Shown: positions 24,758-35,489, numbered from the stretch's first letter. The stretch is 64,000 nt of DNA from Acidobacteriota bacterium (GCA_025463135.1 JAOAPY010000030.1:186001-250000); one strand, 5' to 3'. The notes: generated by a model from the letters alone, not told the origin. Numbers and translations: made by a program.

Positions 24758-26797
24758 TCACGGATGCAGGTCTTGCACAGCGTTATCGTCTGCCGCAAGG
24801 CGCTGTTTGAGCGATGGAACGAGCCAGAGTTGGAAGTCTGGCTGCACGGTGAGAGCTTGCTGCAATGCAGATTCGTAGTACGGTCGCGCTTCCGTTCGCT
24901 TGCCGAGCGCATCCAACACCGTTCCCATTACTGCATTCACTTGGGCGGAGTCTGGAGCCAGGGCCACCGCCTGTTGAGCTTCTTGCAGTGCCTCCGGAAG
25001 CTTTTTCTCACCAAGGAGGATGCCGGCTCTTTGGGCGTGAGCGAATGCCGCAGCAAGTGGAATCTCGAAGTGTCCGTCATACACGAAGACACTGGAGTCG
25101 ATGACATCTACAGGCGTCAGATTCTTGAACTGTTCATAGGGATTAAGTGGAGGCGGGCCGAATTCGAATCCCGTGAGATCCACGGCGCTGATGAAAACCG
25201 GACCATCGATCGCAGGCGTAGCATCTGAGAGTGTGCCCAGCCAAATTGACTCGACGGTCGGAAGCAGCTTACACGGGATTTTGTAGTAGTCGTAGTCGAT
25301 CACACCGGTTCCAAAGTAAACGAACCAACAGCGCTGAATGTTACGCTGGTCGGTGTATCGCTTTACGGCGTGCAATTGCTGAGCCCAGTCCGCACTCGAA
25401 TCGCTCAGATTTCTCCACACGTTCTTCGGGCCACCAAAGGCTTCGTTCGCATAGCCAATGTAGTTGGGAAATGTGCGCGTCACAGAGATTGCCTGAAACA
25501 ACAATAAGAGTACGACGGCATATAGCCAGTGACGGCGGCTCTTAACCAATACTGAGGTCGCGCCTGCGATCAAGATCGCAAGAAAAATGTAGACAGGCAG
25601 AATGTGGCGAATGCCAATGTTCATTCCGCCAAGCATCGAAGCTGCCAGATAGATCAGTGCAGGAATCAACAGAAACGCGAGTTCGCGCCATTTCTGAAGG
25701 CGACCGCTCGCAATTACCCAAACGCTAATCGCTAATAGGATCAAGAAAGTAAGGCTCGACTTCACTAGCATTGCCGCTGGGAAGTAAAACCAGACTGCGT
25801 GAGGATATGCTTTGCCGAAAGCATAACTGTTGAAACTCTTGGCGCTGAACAATACGTGAGCGAAGCCATAGATGTAAGACTCCGGTAACAAATGCAGCCG
25901 TGCAAACTCACCCAACACTCTCGCTTCTGTCGGACTTGGCACCTGTTTGAGTTGCGCCTCCATCGACGGATTCAACTTCAATTCGTTCCCGCGTGCCGAA
26001 TAGCGGAATCCATACGAGCCCCACAGAATTCCTACTGAAATCAGACCGACGATCAGCAGAGCAGCACCGAGACGAGCAGTGCGCTTACCAATAGAATCTT
26101 GCGATTCCATGTCCGCTGACCTTCGTCGGAATACCTCGATCCCTGCGAGCATCACCAGCATCGGGAAGACCAACACAGCACTGTGCTTGGACGCCAACGC
26201 CAATCCCACAGCAAGACCTGTGATTGCCAGGCGGCTTACCGAGGGCGCTTTGACATAACGATAGAATGCATAGATCGAAGCCAGCAGGAAACAGGCTTGG
26301 ATTGCATCTGTGGTCACCAACGCTCCATGCGCGAGCAGTGTTGGGTCAAAGACGAGCAGGCCCAGCGCCACGAATCCGGCAGTTGTGCCAAACATCTCCC
26401 GAGCGGTGAGAAACACTATGACCAGCAAAAGTAGCGTGAAGATCGAAGCCGCCATCTGCGCTCTAAAAACAACCTTGTCGGCGTCATTGTGAAAGATGAA
26501 ATCTCTTCCACCGAGAACTGCCTGCAATCGGTAATGACGATCCTGCAATTCTGGCACATTCAACTGCATGCCAAGCAGGGGTAGCGCGGCAACGAACTTG
26601 ACCAGTGGCGGGTGCTCGGGATTCAGCCCGAAGTCGCCCTTCCACGACATGTATCCGGAATAGATGTGATCGGGCTCGTCCCAGGTAACGGTGTTCGCGT
26701 GTGACGTCAGCGCCAAATGTATGGCAAAGAGCACTATGAATGCGCCCACGCCCGCAACAACCCGCCCACGTCGAGGGTTCTCTCGCAATTGAGTCAC
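24758..26797 (-). CDS. GT39-like membrane glycosyltransferase with C-terminal TPR
   Basis: About 679 residues. The N-terminal half has some ten transmembrane helices. The first periplasmic loop reads VTWDEPDHIYSGYMSW, the acidic pair expected for polyprenyl-phosphate-sugar GT-C transferases, then LNPEHPPLVKFVAALPLL. The C-terminal 100 residues carry a tetratricopeptide-like pair (EALQEAQQAVALAPDSAQVNAVMGTVLDALGKRTEARPYYE). It probably glycosylates proteins or lipids on the outer face of the inner membrane. I chose the GTG at 26797, with GGAGGT about 9 bases upstream; an in-frame TTG at 26827 precedes that site. Confidence 0.82.
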   Translation of the reverse strand: MTQLRENPRRGRVVAGVGAFIVLFAIHLALTSHANTVTWDEPDHIYSGYMSWKGDFGLNPEHPPLVKFVAALPLLGMQLNVPELQDRHYRLQAVLGGRDFIFHNDADKVVFRAQMAASIFTLLLLVIVFLTAREMFGTTAGFVALGLLVFDPTLLAHGALVTTDAIQACFLLASIYAFYRYVKAPSVSRLAITGLAVGLALASKHSAVLVFPMLVMLAGIEVFRRRSADMESQDSIGKRTARLGAALLIVGLISVGILWGSYGFRYSARGNELKLNPSMEAQLKQVPSPTEARVLGEFARLHLLPESYIYGFAHVLFSAKSFNSYAFGKAYPHAVWFYFPAAMLVKSSLTFLILLAISVWVIASGRLQKWRELAFLLIPALIYLAASMLGGMNIGIRHILPVYIFLAILIAGATSVLVKSRRHWLYAVVLLLLFQAISVTRTFPNYIGYANEAFGGPKNVWRNLSDSSADWAQQLHAVKRYTDQRNIQRCWFVYFGTGVIDYDYYKIPCKLLPTVESIWLGTLSDATPAIDGPVFISAVDLTGFEFGPPPLNPYEQFKNLTPVDVIDSSVFVYDGHFEIPLAAAFAHAQRAGILLGEKKLPEALQEAQQAVALAPDSAQVNAVMGTVLDALGKRTEARPYYESALQQALTVQPDFQLWLVPSLKQRLAADDNAVQDLHP

Positions 26798-27017
26798 GGT
26801 TTGTATACCTCCTAGAAAAGAACCCAAAAGGGATTTTCAACGACAGGGGAAATGTTCGGATCCGAGTGCAACGATCACGAGTCTGATAGGTTTTCGACTC
26901 TCGTTGTGTCACACGACCGACTAGATAGGCCGCAGATTCGGTTTTCGCTTTGGTAACTTGACCGCTAACCAGGACTAGGTTCCTGTTTGCACTTCTCTCT
27001 TGATCATGCCGCAGCTT

Positions 27018-27116
27018 TCAAGTCCGTTGACATCTTAGCATTCTGAGATCAAGCACGACGACGTCTGGGCGAAGTTTTAGAATCGCATCGATCAGATCTG
27101 CCGCATCGGATACGCG
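27018..27116 (-). pseudogene. Response-regulator receiver-domain remnant
   Basis: The minus-strand frame reads VSDAADLIDAILKLRPDVVV then LDLRML, the helix and strand around the phosphorylated Asp of a receiver domain (…RPDVVVLDLRMP). It is closed on both sides by stops within 33 codons, and neither the acidic N-terminal pair nor an output domain is present. The rest of the gap 26798-27404 shows nothing else recognisable. Confidence 0.55.
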
Positions 27117-27404
27117 TCAGACTATTGGATAACGTAGAGTTAACGGGCGCTGAGCGGTGTAGTCCCAATTGTAACTCCAACTATGTAGTTATCAACACGA
27201 TTGCTCCTGGAAATGGAACGGCCCGGAAATACTCCGCGCTCATCGCTAAGACGTAACCCAATAGCAACGTTGACTACCCAAACCGTCGTTTGCCAAAGAT
27301 GCGTGAATAAAACTGAGCCGTAACCGGCATCGAGTTGTTGGTCGATGGCGGCTTGGGTCAGATATAATCGGCGGTGTGCACTGAACGGAGAACGCGATGC
27401 AAGT

Positions 27405-27767
27405 GTGGACGATCTATTGAGAAACAATCTGGAAGCATTCGGCGAGCGCGACGCGGAGAAGCGGCGCATAGCCATATCGACGATCTGGGATTCTGACGGC
27501 GTATTCGTCGATCCTGACGGTCTGCACATTGGACCCGAAGCCATCGATATTGCTATCGAGCACCTCTTGCTAAAATTTCCCGATTTCGTTTTCACCGAGT
27601 TGGGTGTACCCGGCTCCCATAACGGAATAGGAAGGCTGACATGGGGCTTCGGCCCCGCGTGGAAAACACCGGCCGTCACAGGCCTCGACGTGATTGTCTC
27701 GAAGGCCGGCAAGATTAAGGCGCTCTACACATTCGTCGATTCCGTCCAGAGGTCAGCACCACACTAG
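27405..27767 (+). CDS. SnoaL/NTF2-like small protein
   Basis: About 120 residues (VDDLLRNNLEAFGERDAEKRR...). It has the NTF2-like pattern: an opening helix with GERDAEKRRIAISTIWDSDGVFVDP, HIGPEAIDIAIEHLL, then strands ending DVIVSKAGKIKALYTFVDS. Such cone-shaped domains act as isomerases, cyclases or ligand-binding proteins; no specific activity can be read. The family alignment favours the GTG at 27405; the open frame extends upstream to 27345 without a good ribosome binding site. An ABM-domain protein gene follows 70 bases later. Confidence 0.72.
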   Translation: MDDLLRNNLEAFGERDAEKRRIAISTIWDSDGVFVDPDGLHIGPEAIDIAIEHLLLKFPDFVFTELGVPGSHNGIGRLTWGFGPAWKTPAVTGLDVIVSKAGKIKALYTFVDSVQRSAPH

Positions 27768-27837
27768 CGGGACCCGACGACCGCAATAACACGGTCCTAT
27801 CAGGCACGGAGACGGGTTCCACTCAAAGGAGAAGGCT

Positions 27838-28152
27838 GTGTCAGACAAGATCACCCTCGTTGTTCGCTTTCGGATGGAAGAGCCCGCGAAGCAGGAGTTC
27901 ATCGCGAAGCTGCAGGATGTCTTCACAAACATTGTGAAGGAGGAGACGTTCGTTGAGGCCTCGCTGGTCCAGGACTTGCGAGACCCGGAGAGCATTCTGA
28001 ACTACGAGGTATGGAATGAGAGTCCGGAGTCCTTCATGAAGAACCAGATGAGCAAGGCCTATCGCAGAGAATTCGAGAAAATGATCATCGACCTGAAGAT
28101 TGATCGAACTCCAGCCTGGTATTCCACCATCGCACATTGGAAGAGAGCCTGA
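27838..28152 (+). CDS. Putative quinol monooxygenase (ABM domain)
   Basis: 104 residues starting at GTG with AAGGAG about 8 bases upstream. The order ITLVVRFRMEEPAKQEFIAKLQDVF, EETFVEASLVQDLRDPESILNYEVW and SPESFMKNQMSKAYRREFEKM is that of antibiotic-biosynthesis-monooxygenase (YgiN-like) dimeric ferredoxin-fold proteins. These oxidise quinols or small aromatics without a cofactor. It may share a transcript with the SnoaL-like gene upstream. Confidence 0.8.
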   Translation: MSDKITLVVRFRMEEPAKQEFIAKLQDVFTNIVKEETFVEASLVQDLRDPESILNYEVWNESPESFMKNQMSKAYRREFEKMIIDLKIDRTPAWYSTIAHWKRA

Positions 28153-28261
28153 ATTCCTGGAGCGAGCGATGAGCAAGTTTCCGATCTCTTACGTAAACTG
28201 AAGGAGTAGCTATTATTGGAAGTGACTAATCGAAGGAGGCGCAGTTCGGGGCTTTGAAAGA

Positions 28262-28293
28262 CGTTTCTCTCAATCATCAAACTGGAGCCTCGG
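28262..28293. repeat. Dispersed repeat, copy 2
   Basis: Near-identical over its core to 24575-24605 (CTCAATCATCAAACTGGAGC). The roughly 300 bases between the ABM gene and the tRNA otherwise show only a short open frame (28254-28454) with no recognisable product. Confidence 0.5.
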
Positions 28294-28454
28294 CAGTGCG
28301 TCTAGCTAAGTCGGACCCGCTGATGTTTGGCCCATCATTGGCAGATGTCTTTAGTGCGCCTGCCTACGACTCCAGAGTGTTAGGTCAGGAACAAAAGCCT
28401 GAGTTTGCGGTGACGCGGCTGCGCTCAGGCCCGCGCGAGATGGAGAAGGATTAG

Positions 28455-28530
28455 TGGTGGAGCAGAGGAGGGTCGAACTCCTGGCCTCCGCATTGCGAAC
28501 GCGGCGCTCTGCCAACTGAGCTACTGCCCC
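28455..28530 (-). tRNA. tRNA-Ala (anticodon CGC)
   Basis: The minus strand folds as a complete cloverleaf. The acceptor stem GGGGCAG/CTGCTCC has one G-T pair. The D arm is GCTC-AGTTGGCA-GAGC, the anticodon stem CCGCG/TGCGG encloses loop TTCGCAA (anticodon CGC, codon GCG), and the T arm is AGGAG-TTCGACC-CTCCT. The 3' CCA is encoded. It lies 417 bases downstream of the alanyl-tRNA editing gene on the same strand. Confidence 0.95.
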
Positions 28531-28896
28531 ACGCGGGAAGAATACAGTTTCAGGATTGAGGTTTCAAGTTTCGGGTTTCAGGTTCTGAGGCAGAAGTGCA
28601 GTTACTGGATACCAATCCGCAGATCTCGCAGATTTCGCCGCTCGAGCACTGAGCTTGCGCTCAATACTGGTCGCTCAGGGCGTGTTGTCCGTCAAACGGT
28701 TTTTATTAATTAGATAGACTCGCGGATGGAAGCTTTAGTCGCGTGCAGGATCGCGCGCGCTCGATCCTTACTGGTCAAGTCATGACAGAGATTGTGACAA
28801 AGCACGGGACTCGGGCAATAAAAACGGAGTCGGTGAAAATGCTTTTTGGAGCAAAACAGGTCTTTTCAGGGTTTATGAGGCAAAGCCGTTTATCCT

Positions 28897-28928
28897 GGCA
28901 GTGGGGCAGTGGGGCAGTGGGGCAGTGG
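28897..28928. repeat. Four tandem copies of GGCAGTGG
   Basis: An 8-base unit is repeated four times in the 417-base gap between the tRNA and the alanyl-tRNA editing gene. Next to the tRNA the same gap holds degenerate GGTTTCAAGTTTCGGGTTTC-like repeats. No gene was seen here. Confidence 0.85.
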
Positions 28929-28947
28929 TAACTATTGATTATCAGAT

Positions 28948-30156
28948 TCAAATAGAGAGAGCTTTGGCGGCGGACTCGATTGCTTCGTCAAGTCTTTCAA
29001 CATTCTTGCCGCCGCCCTGGGCCATTTCCGGCTTGCCGCCGCCGCGTCCCTCAATCATTGCGCAGGCGTCGCGCATCAGCGCGTTCATGTCGCCCGGAGC
29101 GTCGGATGACCGTGCAAAGACCAAACGCAATGCGTCTTTCTCAGTTGATCCCAGCAGCGCCACCACTCCGGTTTGGACGCTCAGCGCCTGAGCGAGTTGC
29201 TTCAGGGATTCGGCATCCCGGTTGTCAAATGTTTTCATGACGACTCGCAGTCCCGCTGCCGTCGTTTGTGCTTCGGCTAGCAACTCTGCCGCCTCCATCC
29301 GCGAGGCAATTTCTTCGAGCGCACGCACCCGGTGATGCAGTTGTTTGTTTTCCTCGAGCATGCGCGCAGCCAACTGGGGCGCATCATCACGCGCGGTGCT
29401 AAACACAGCGGCGATGTTGCGCGCGGTTGTATTTGCGCGCCTGTAATCCTCGAGGGCCCGGCGGCCAGCAACCCATTCGATGCGCGTCAGGCCTTTCGCT
29501 CGTTCCCAGGATCGCACTGCGATCAAACCAACCTCGCCTGTGTGTAATGCGTGAGTACCGCCACAGGGAGTCAAATCAAACCCTTCGATCTCAATTAGTC
29601 GCAGCGAGCCTTCGCGCGCCGGATCTTTACGCAGGGGAAGTTGCGCGGCTTCTTCGGCGCTGACCTCTTTAATGTTCAGCGGTCTGTCTTCCCAGATGAC
29701 GTTGTTGGCCAATTCGACCGCACGCTCGATGCGCTCAGTGGTGGGGGTAAGCAGGTCCACATCAATCTCGCAGACCTGGTCCATAACTCGAAAGCTGCGC
29801 GTTGGCGCATCGAATAGAGTTACAAATGCCTGCGACAAAATGTGCTGGCCCGTGTGTTGCTGAATATGATCGAGACGACGGGGCCAGTCGACTCGGCCTT
29901 TTATCTGGGCGCCGATTTTGGGCGTTGGTCCCAGTATGACGTGAAGAATAGTGGCTCCTTCATCAGTGCATTCGACTACACGGGCTCCATCCAGCGAACC
30001 GGTGTCGCTGGGTTGCCCGCCGCCAGTCGGATAGAAGGCAGTCCGATCGAGTGTGACCGCAGTCCAACCACTGACACGCTCGGTAATGTCGACGACCCGC
30101 GCGTCGAATTCGATAAGGTGCGAATCAGAGTAGTAGAGACGTTCGGTTGCCGGCAT
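28948..30156 (-). CDS. AlaX-type alanyl-tRNA editing protein (long form with DHHA1)
   Basis: 402 residues. It corresponds to the editing and C-terminal parts of alanyl-tRNA synthetase without the catalytic core. The zinc/editing motifs are HTGQH (residues 101-105) and CGGTH (198-202), preceded by FYPTGGGQPSDTG. A coiled-coil region (MLEENKQLHHRVRALEEIASRM) leads to a DHHA1 domain ending SDAPGDMNALMRDACAMIEGRGGGKPEMAQGGG. It hydrolyses Ser- or Gly-tRNA-Ala in trans. It lies next to a tRNA-Ala gene on the same strand. Confidence 0.92.
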   Translation of the reverse strand: MPATERLYYSDSHLIEFDARVVDITERVSGWTAVTLDRTAFYPTGGGQPSDTGSLDGARVVECTDEGATILHVILGPTPKIGAQIKGRVDWPRRLDHIQQHTGQHILSQAFVTLFDAPTRSFRVMDQVCEIDVDLLTPTTERIERAVELANNVIWEDRPLNIKEVSAEEAAQLPLRKDPAREGSLRLIEIEGFDLTPCGGTHALHTGEVGLIAVRSWERAKGLTRIEWVAGRRALEDYRRANTTARNIAAVFSTARDDAPQLAARMLEENKQLHHRVRALEEIASRMEAAELLAEAQTTAAGLRVVMKTFDNRDAESLKQLAQALSVQTGVVALLGSTEKDALRLVFARSSDAPGDMNALMRDACAMIEGRGGGKPEMAQGGGKNVERLDEAIESAAKALSI

Positions 30157-30480
30157 GGCTACCGATTAATAATCTAACCAGCCGAAGTACGCAAGCGTGT
30201 AAGGATGCAGGAATGACCGGAGGTCAGAGACTACTGCAATCAATTAATTAGTTCTGGACCATCAAGACTGAAGTAACAAGAGCGACACAATCTACCAACT
30301 CGTATCAACGGCACATGGTCTTTGGTAACCCGGGCTGCAAGGCAGATCTGCGTATTGACAAACCAAGAAGCCTTTCCTAGACTCTGGAACTCTCAAGACT
30401 CGCTGCTTACACAGAGACCTCTACTCTTCTTATTAATAGAGCGTGAGCCTGACTGGATCCTTGCGCATTTACTCAATGCA

Positions 30481-31443
30481 ATGGACTTCGTTATTTCAGG
30501 ATTAACCAGGAACCTACACCGGATCGCGCTTTTTTTGACGATTGGAGTTTCGCTGCTTACGAGCGCGTACGGTTCGGTGGAGATTACGAAAACAATGAAG
30601 GATCAAAAAGATGTTGAACTCTACTACGAGTCCCGCGGGGCCGGCGCGCCAATAATACTATTGCATGGATTCGGCGCAAATATTTGCACTTGGCGACACT
30701 TGATTGATCCCCTGTCAAAACAACATCAGGTGATAATGATAGACCTCAAAGGCTTTGGAAAATCACCGAAGCTTCACGACAACAAATATAGTGGTCAGGA
30801 TCAAGCGGATCTCATTATTAAGTTCATCGTTGCTCACCAGCTTACCAATCTTACCTTAATTGGACATTCCTTCGGCGGCGGGGTCGCGCTTCTAACAGCC
30901 CTGAGACTGATAAAGGAACAGCCACACTGCCTGAAGCGTCTTGTTCTCATTGATGCTGCGGGTTATGAGCAAAAGCTTCCATACTTTATTGGTATTCTAA
31001 GAGTGCCTCCGCTCGGCCGCCTGGCCGTTTCGTTGCTCTCCCCTAAGCAGCAGGTGCGTATGGTATTGAAGAAATCCTATTACGACGATTCAAAGATTAC
31101 TGACGATCAGGTCGCCGCCTACGCCGCACCCCTGGAATCTGCGGGAGGAAGGTATGCGTTGGTTAGAACAGCAGGATCGATCGTTCCTCGGGACATCCGG
31201 CAGATCTCCGCGCGATACAATTCAATAAATGTCCCTACTCTAATTCTGTGGGGAAGACAAGACGCCGTCGTACCAATTCAATTTGCTGAAAGGTTTCACC
31301 ACGACCTTCCCAGTTCTTCGTTAATCGTTATCGAGAATTGTGGGCATATACCCCACGAGGAAAAACCCGCTGATGCAATCGCAGCAATTTCTGCTTTCCT
31401 GAGCGCTCATCCACTAGACGGCAGCGCGAGTCCCTCAAAATGA
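30481..31443 (+). CDS. Exported or anchored alpha/beta hydrolase
   Basis: About 320 residues. From the ATG at 30481 an N-terminal hydrophobic stretch (IALFLTIGVSLLTSAYGS) could be a signal. The hydrolase core has the oxyanion segment IILLHGFGANICTW, nucleophile GHSFGGG, acid in LWGRQDAVVP and His in CGHIPHEEKP, a complete triad. Substrate is unknown. The start is uncertain: the frame is open back to 30322 and no strong ribosome binding site is seen; an ATG at 30595 would remove the signal. It stands alone after a divergent gap of about 320 bases in which I see nothing. Confidence 0.78.
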   Translation: MDFVISGLTRNLHRIALFLTIGVSLLTSAYGSVEITKTMKDQKDVELYYESRGAGAPIILLHGFGANICTWRHLIDPLSKQHQVIMIDLKGFGKSPKLHDNKYSGQDQADLIIKFIVAHQLTNLTLIGHSFGGGVALLTALRLIKEQPHCLKRLVLIDAAGYEQKLPYFIGILRVPPLGRLAVSLLSPKQQVRMVLKKSYYDDSKITDDQVAAYAAPLESAGGRYALVRTAGSIVPRDIRQISARYNSINVPTLILWGRQDAVVPIQFAERFHHDLPSSSLIVIENCGHIPHEEKPADAIAAISAFLSAHPLDGSASPSK

Positions 31444-31583
31444 ACTGGCGTCAATGCTATCGGGCAATCGCGCTTTTGCGCTGGCCGCTTACGGTTGGAC
31501 GCGCTGTCACGAAGACGTAATCGTCCCAAATTTTCTCAGAATACCCTGGGCCTTACGCTCGCTGTAAGAACATTGGAGATAAT

Positions 31584-32639
31584 ATGCAGACTTTCTGGAT
31601 CGGATTCGGAATTCCATTCGTCGTCGCACTGCTCTTTCCATTCTCGGTCGAGTTTTGTCTGCCACGCTCAACCAAACCCACCCGCTGGATACAGAACTGT
31701 CCTCCGTTTTCGGTCTACATGCTCGCGGCTTTTCCGATTGCCATGGGTATCTTCACGGCGACTATCTTCAACCTCAAAGAAATTAACGATATTAACGGAT
31801 TCGCCGTTAAGACTTATGGATCCGTATGGGCGCTTTATGCGTCTATCACTGCCTTGCTATTTCTGTTCGGGTTGGCTTCAAAGGCTGTGCTTCACGATTT
31901 TACGTCGCGTCCCGTTGGTCCTTATATCCTGCGCGGGGCCAGGGCTGTTGAAGCTTTTGATAAGGAAAAGAAGTTACGCGACGCAGCAAAGATAATCGGT
32001 GTCAGAAGCCGACATGACAGAACGAGTAGAAGAAAACGCGCCAGGGAATCGAAGCCGCCCTCCCCCTCACCTGAAATTAATGCTAGAGCTGAGTATCAGA
32101 AACTCGTTCAACTCAAGTCTCTTGGCGAAATATTCAAACACGGTAACCTCGTAGCTGCAGCATATCTAACAGTCGCGTGGGTGGGAACTGTGGGTTGTGT
32201 TTTCTACTTCTGGTATGTAGCGGTTCTGGTCCTGTCAAATCAAACCTTGCCCGTCGGAACGGTTACCAAACTGCTGATGGTCTTCATCTTGCTCATCACT
32301 TGGTTCCCGATGAGAGTCTACATGGACTGGTATCAAAACTATTTTCATAATCCAGCATGGCTAAAGAACTCGGATGGTTTGATAATGGGAATCTGCCTGG
32401 CACTGGCCGGCTTAGTCTTTGTTCTCTTCATTTCGAAGCCCGAAGCGATTGCAATCATCTGTGCCGTTGTGAACGCATTGGTGCTGCTGTTCGTCGGGGT
32501 TGCTGGAAGATTCAAACCACATTGGCTGCGTGCCGTTGCAGAGTCTCTTCAATCCCTACCTTTTTTCTATTTCTTTGCGGTCTATTTCGTATTTCTTTGC
32601 GTTACAGTCGCTATTGGAGTAAGAATCCTTAAGACGTGA
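31584..32639 (+). CDS. Polytopic membrane protein of unknown function
   Basis: 351 residues with about eight hydrophobic helices: four in the N-terminal third, then a long basic, Pro-rich cytoplasmic loop (RSRHDRTSRRKRARESKPPSPSP, split by charge), then four or five more. TTGGAGATAAT precedes the ATG, so translation is well supported. No transport, glycosyltransferase or signalling motif is recognised. Confidence 0.75.
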   Translation: MQTFWIGFGIPFVVALLFPFSVEFCLPRSTKPTRWIQNCPPFSVYMLAAFPIAMGIFTATIFNLKEINDINGFAVKTYGSVWALYASITALLFLFGLASKAVLHDFTSRPVGPYILRGARAVEAFDKEKKLRDAAKIIGVRSRHDRTSRRKRARESKPPSPSPEINARAEYQKLVQLKSLGEIFKHGNLVAAAYLTVAWVGTVGCVFYFWYVAVLVLSNQTLPVGTVTKLLMVFILLITWFPMRVYMDWYQNYFHNPAWLKNSDGLIMGICLALAGLVFVLFISKPEAIAIICAVVNALVLLFVGVAGRFKPHWLRAVAESLQSLPFFYFFAVYFVFLCVTVAIGVRILKT

Positions 32640-32673
32640 TGACTGAGTTCCTGATTGGACAACCGTACTGGAA

Positions 32674-34146
<1,473 letters not shown>

Positions 34147-34205
34147 TTAATTACTCCTTCAGATAAAGCCCCGCGGAATGAATACCATCACTATAAAACA
34201 GAACC

Positions 34206-34224
34206 GCCCGCCATTGAAGCGGGC
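34206..34224 (-). terminator. Possible terminator hairpin after the RodZ-like gene
   Basis: GCCCGC-TTCAATG-GCGGGC on the minus strand is followed by GGTTCTGTTTT. The stem is GC-rich but the T run is interrupted. It lies between the RodZ-like stop codon and guaB. Confidence 0.3.
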
Positions 34225-34232
34225 AGAGAATT

Positions 34233-34306
34233 TGTACCGCAGGCTGCTAGCCTGTAGATGTATGTTGCCACATATCAACCACAACAGGCTGGTAGCCTGT
34301 TGTACA
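34233..34306. repeat. Paired palindrome overlapping the 3' end of the RodZ-like gene
   Basis: The arms at 34233-34255 and 34284-34306 are imperfect inverted copies; each contains its own palindrome (CAGGCTGCTAGCCTG; ACAGGCTGGTAGCCTGT). The right arm supplies the last codons and the left side the region just after the stop of the minus-strand gene. Confidence 0.75.
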
Positions 34307-34763
34307 TTTCGTGACTAATCAGTAGCGTGGCGGTGCGTCCGTCCTCAGAGGCAGCAGAGACGCGTCGTTGATACCAGTGCACCGCGGCGAGCGCACCCAA
34401 CGTTAGAATCGCCAGAATTACTATGGCCAGAAAAACAGTAAGTAGCGGCGAACGGGTGGCCGAAGCCTCGTCGTAGACCTTTGAATAATGTGGAGTCGTT
34501 TCCACGTCATCGACGGATTGACCCTGTTCGCGCATGAACTGCGCATAACCTTCCAGGGCCTGCTTCTCATCAAAAGCCACACAGCGGGCGTAGGCCTTGA
34601 CGAAGCTGCGATTAAAAATTCCGCCGGGCAGTCGTTTGTAATCGTTGGTCTCGATCGCTTCGAGATAGCGCATGGAAATGCGTGTTTGGTTGGAGACTTC
34701 TCGCAGGGCGATGCCTCGCTCCTCGCGCGCGAGTCGCAACTGTTCACCGATCGTAGTTGCCAT
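34275..34763 (-). CDS. RodZ-like helix-turn-helix membrane protein
   Basis: About 162 residues. An N-terminal HTH_25-type domain (TIGEQLRLAREERGIALREVSNQTRISMRYLEAIE, about residues 3-37) is followed by FVKAYARCVAFDE and a transmembrane helix (LLTVFLAIVILAILTLGALAAV). RodZ proteins bind MreB and help set cell shape. This one is short, because the periplasmic part is replaced by about 30 residues. The last eight (NRLPACCG) are encoded by a palindromic repeat (34284-34300), suggesting that the native 3' end was lost to repeat insertion. An in-frame TTG lies 6 bases before the ATG. Confidence 0.8.
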   Translation of the reverse strand: MATTIGEQLRLAREERGIALREVSNQTRISMRYLEAIETNDYKRLPGGIFNRSFVKAYARCVAFDEKQALEGYAQFMREQGQSVDDVETTPHYSKVYDEASATRSPLLTVFLAIVILAILTLGALAAVHWYQRRVSAASEDGRTATLLISHEMYNRLPACCG

Positions 34764-35051
34764 TGCCAATCCGCGTTAGCCTTAGCGCCGGGCCGGGGTT
34801 TGTGGTCACTTGTATTTGCTCTGTCAGAGTTGGAACGGGACCATCCGGAGTTTTGCTTAATCGCTCGCTGAATCCAGGTCCCTTTCGCCGGACCGCCTTA
34901 ATTTTGGCCGAATCTTACTTGCACCGCAAAACCTTGTCAAACTTTCGAGGCGCAAAACTTTGAGCGTCTCTTGATTCTTCCTGCACACGGTGATACGTTG
35001 AGGCTACAAGATCCAAACAGTCCCTTTAACTTCTAAAACAGGAGACCGAGA

Positions 35052-35459
35052 ATGTCGCAGACGTTAGAAGCATTAGGCATGGTCGAAACCAAAGGCTTCG
35101 TGGGTGCGGTCGAGGCAGCCGACGCCATGGTAAAAGCCGCCAACGTTCAACTCTTGGGCAAAGAGTATATCGGCGCCGGCTACGTGACGATCTTTGTCCG
35201 TGGCGACGTGGGCGCAGTCAAGGCTGCAACTGACGCAGGCGCGGCAGCGGCCCGGCGAGTCGGCGAGCTAATCAGCGTGCACGTTATTCCGCGGCCGCAT
35301 ATCGAAGTCGAACGTGTGTTACCGGTCAACGGACGTACGGGCCTCAGCCCCGATGAGCGCAGTTTGCAGGGCGGCGCGCGCGGACAACTTGGTCAGGGCG
35401 AACAAGGACGCACTTTGCCGGCCGGGGCGCGTGATGCAGCTAAAGATCGGGCGAGATAA
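35052..35459 (+). CDS. BMC-H bacterial microcompartment shell protein (hexamer), copy 1
   Basis: 135 residues. A single BMC domain ([26 protein letters not shown] ... [19 protein letters not shown] ... VHVIPRPH) covers residues 5-85. In PduA-type shells the central pore is lined by K-I-G-S-G; here the same loop is YIGAG. A polar Gly/Gln/Arg-rich C-terminal tail of about 45 residues is longer than usual. It tiles the facets of a protein organelle. GGAGACCGAG precedes the ATG. It is the first gene of a plus-strand run with aldehyde dehydrogenase, BMC-P, ACT and PFL-family genes. Confidence 0.95.
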   Translation: MSQTLEALGMVETKGFVGAVEAADAMVKAANVQLLGKEYIGAGYVTIFVRGDVGAVKAATDAGAAAARRVGELISVHVIPRPHIEVERVLPVNGRTGLSPDERSLQGGARGQLGQGEQGRTLPAGARDAAKDRAR

Positions 35460-35489
35460 GTTTCGATTGCCGATTCCTGATCAGGTACT

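Noticed and set aside
27140-27712. Minus-strand open frame of 190 codons opposite the SnoaL-like gene
   Set aside because: The plus strand encodes a clear NTF2-like pattern; the minus-strand product has no recognisable family.
27745-27767. Second terminal inverted repeat of the 5895-6156 MITE
   Set aside because: About 11 bases match (CACCACACTAG region) but no partner end was found and the bases are also the end of a coding frame; left as a hint only.
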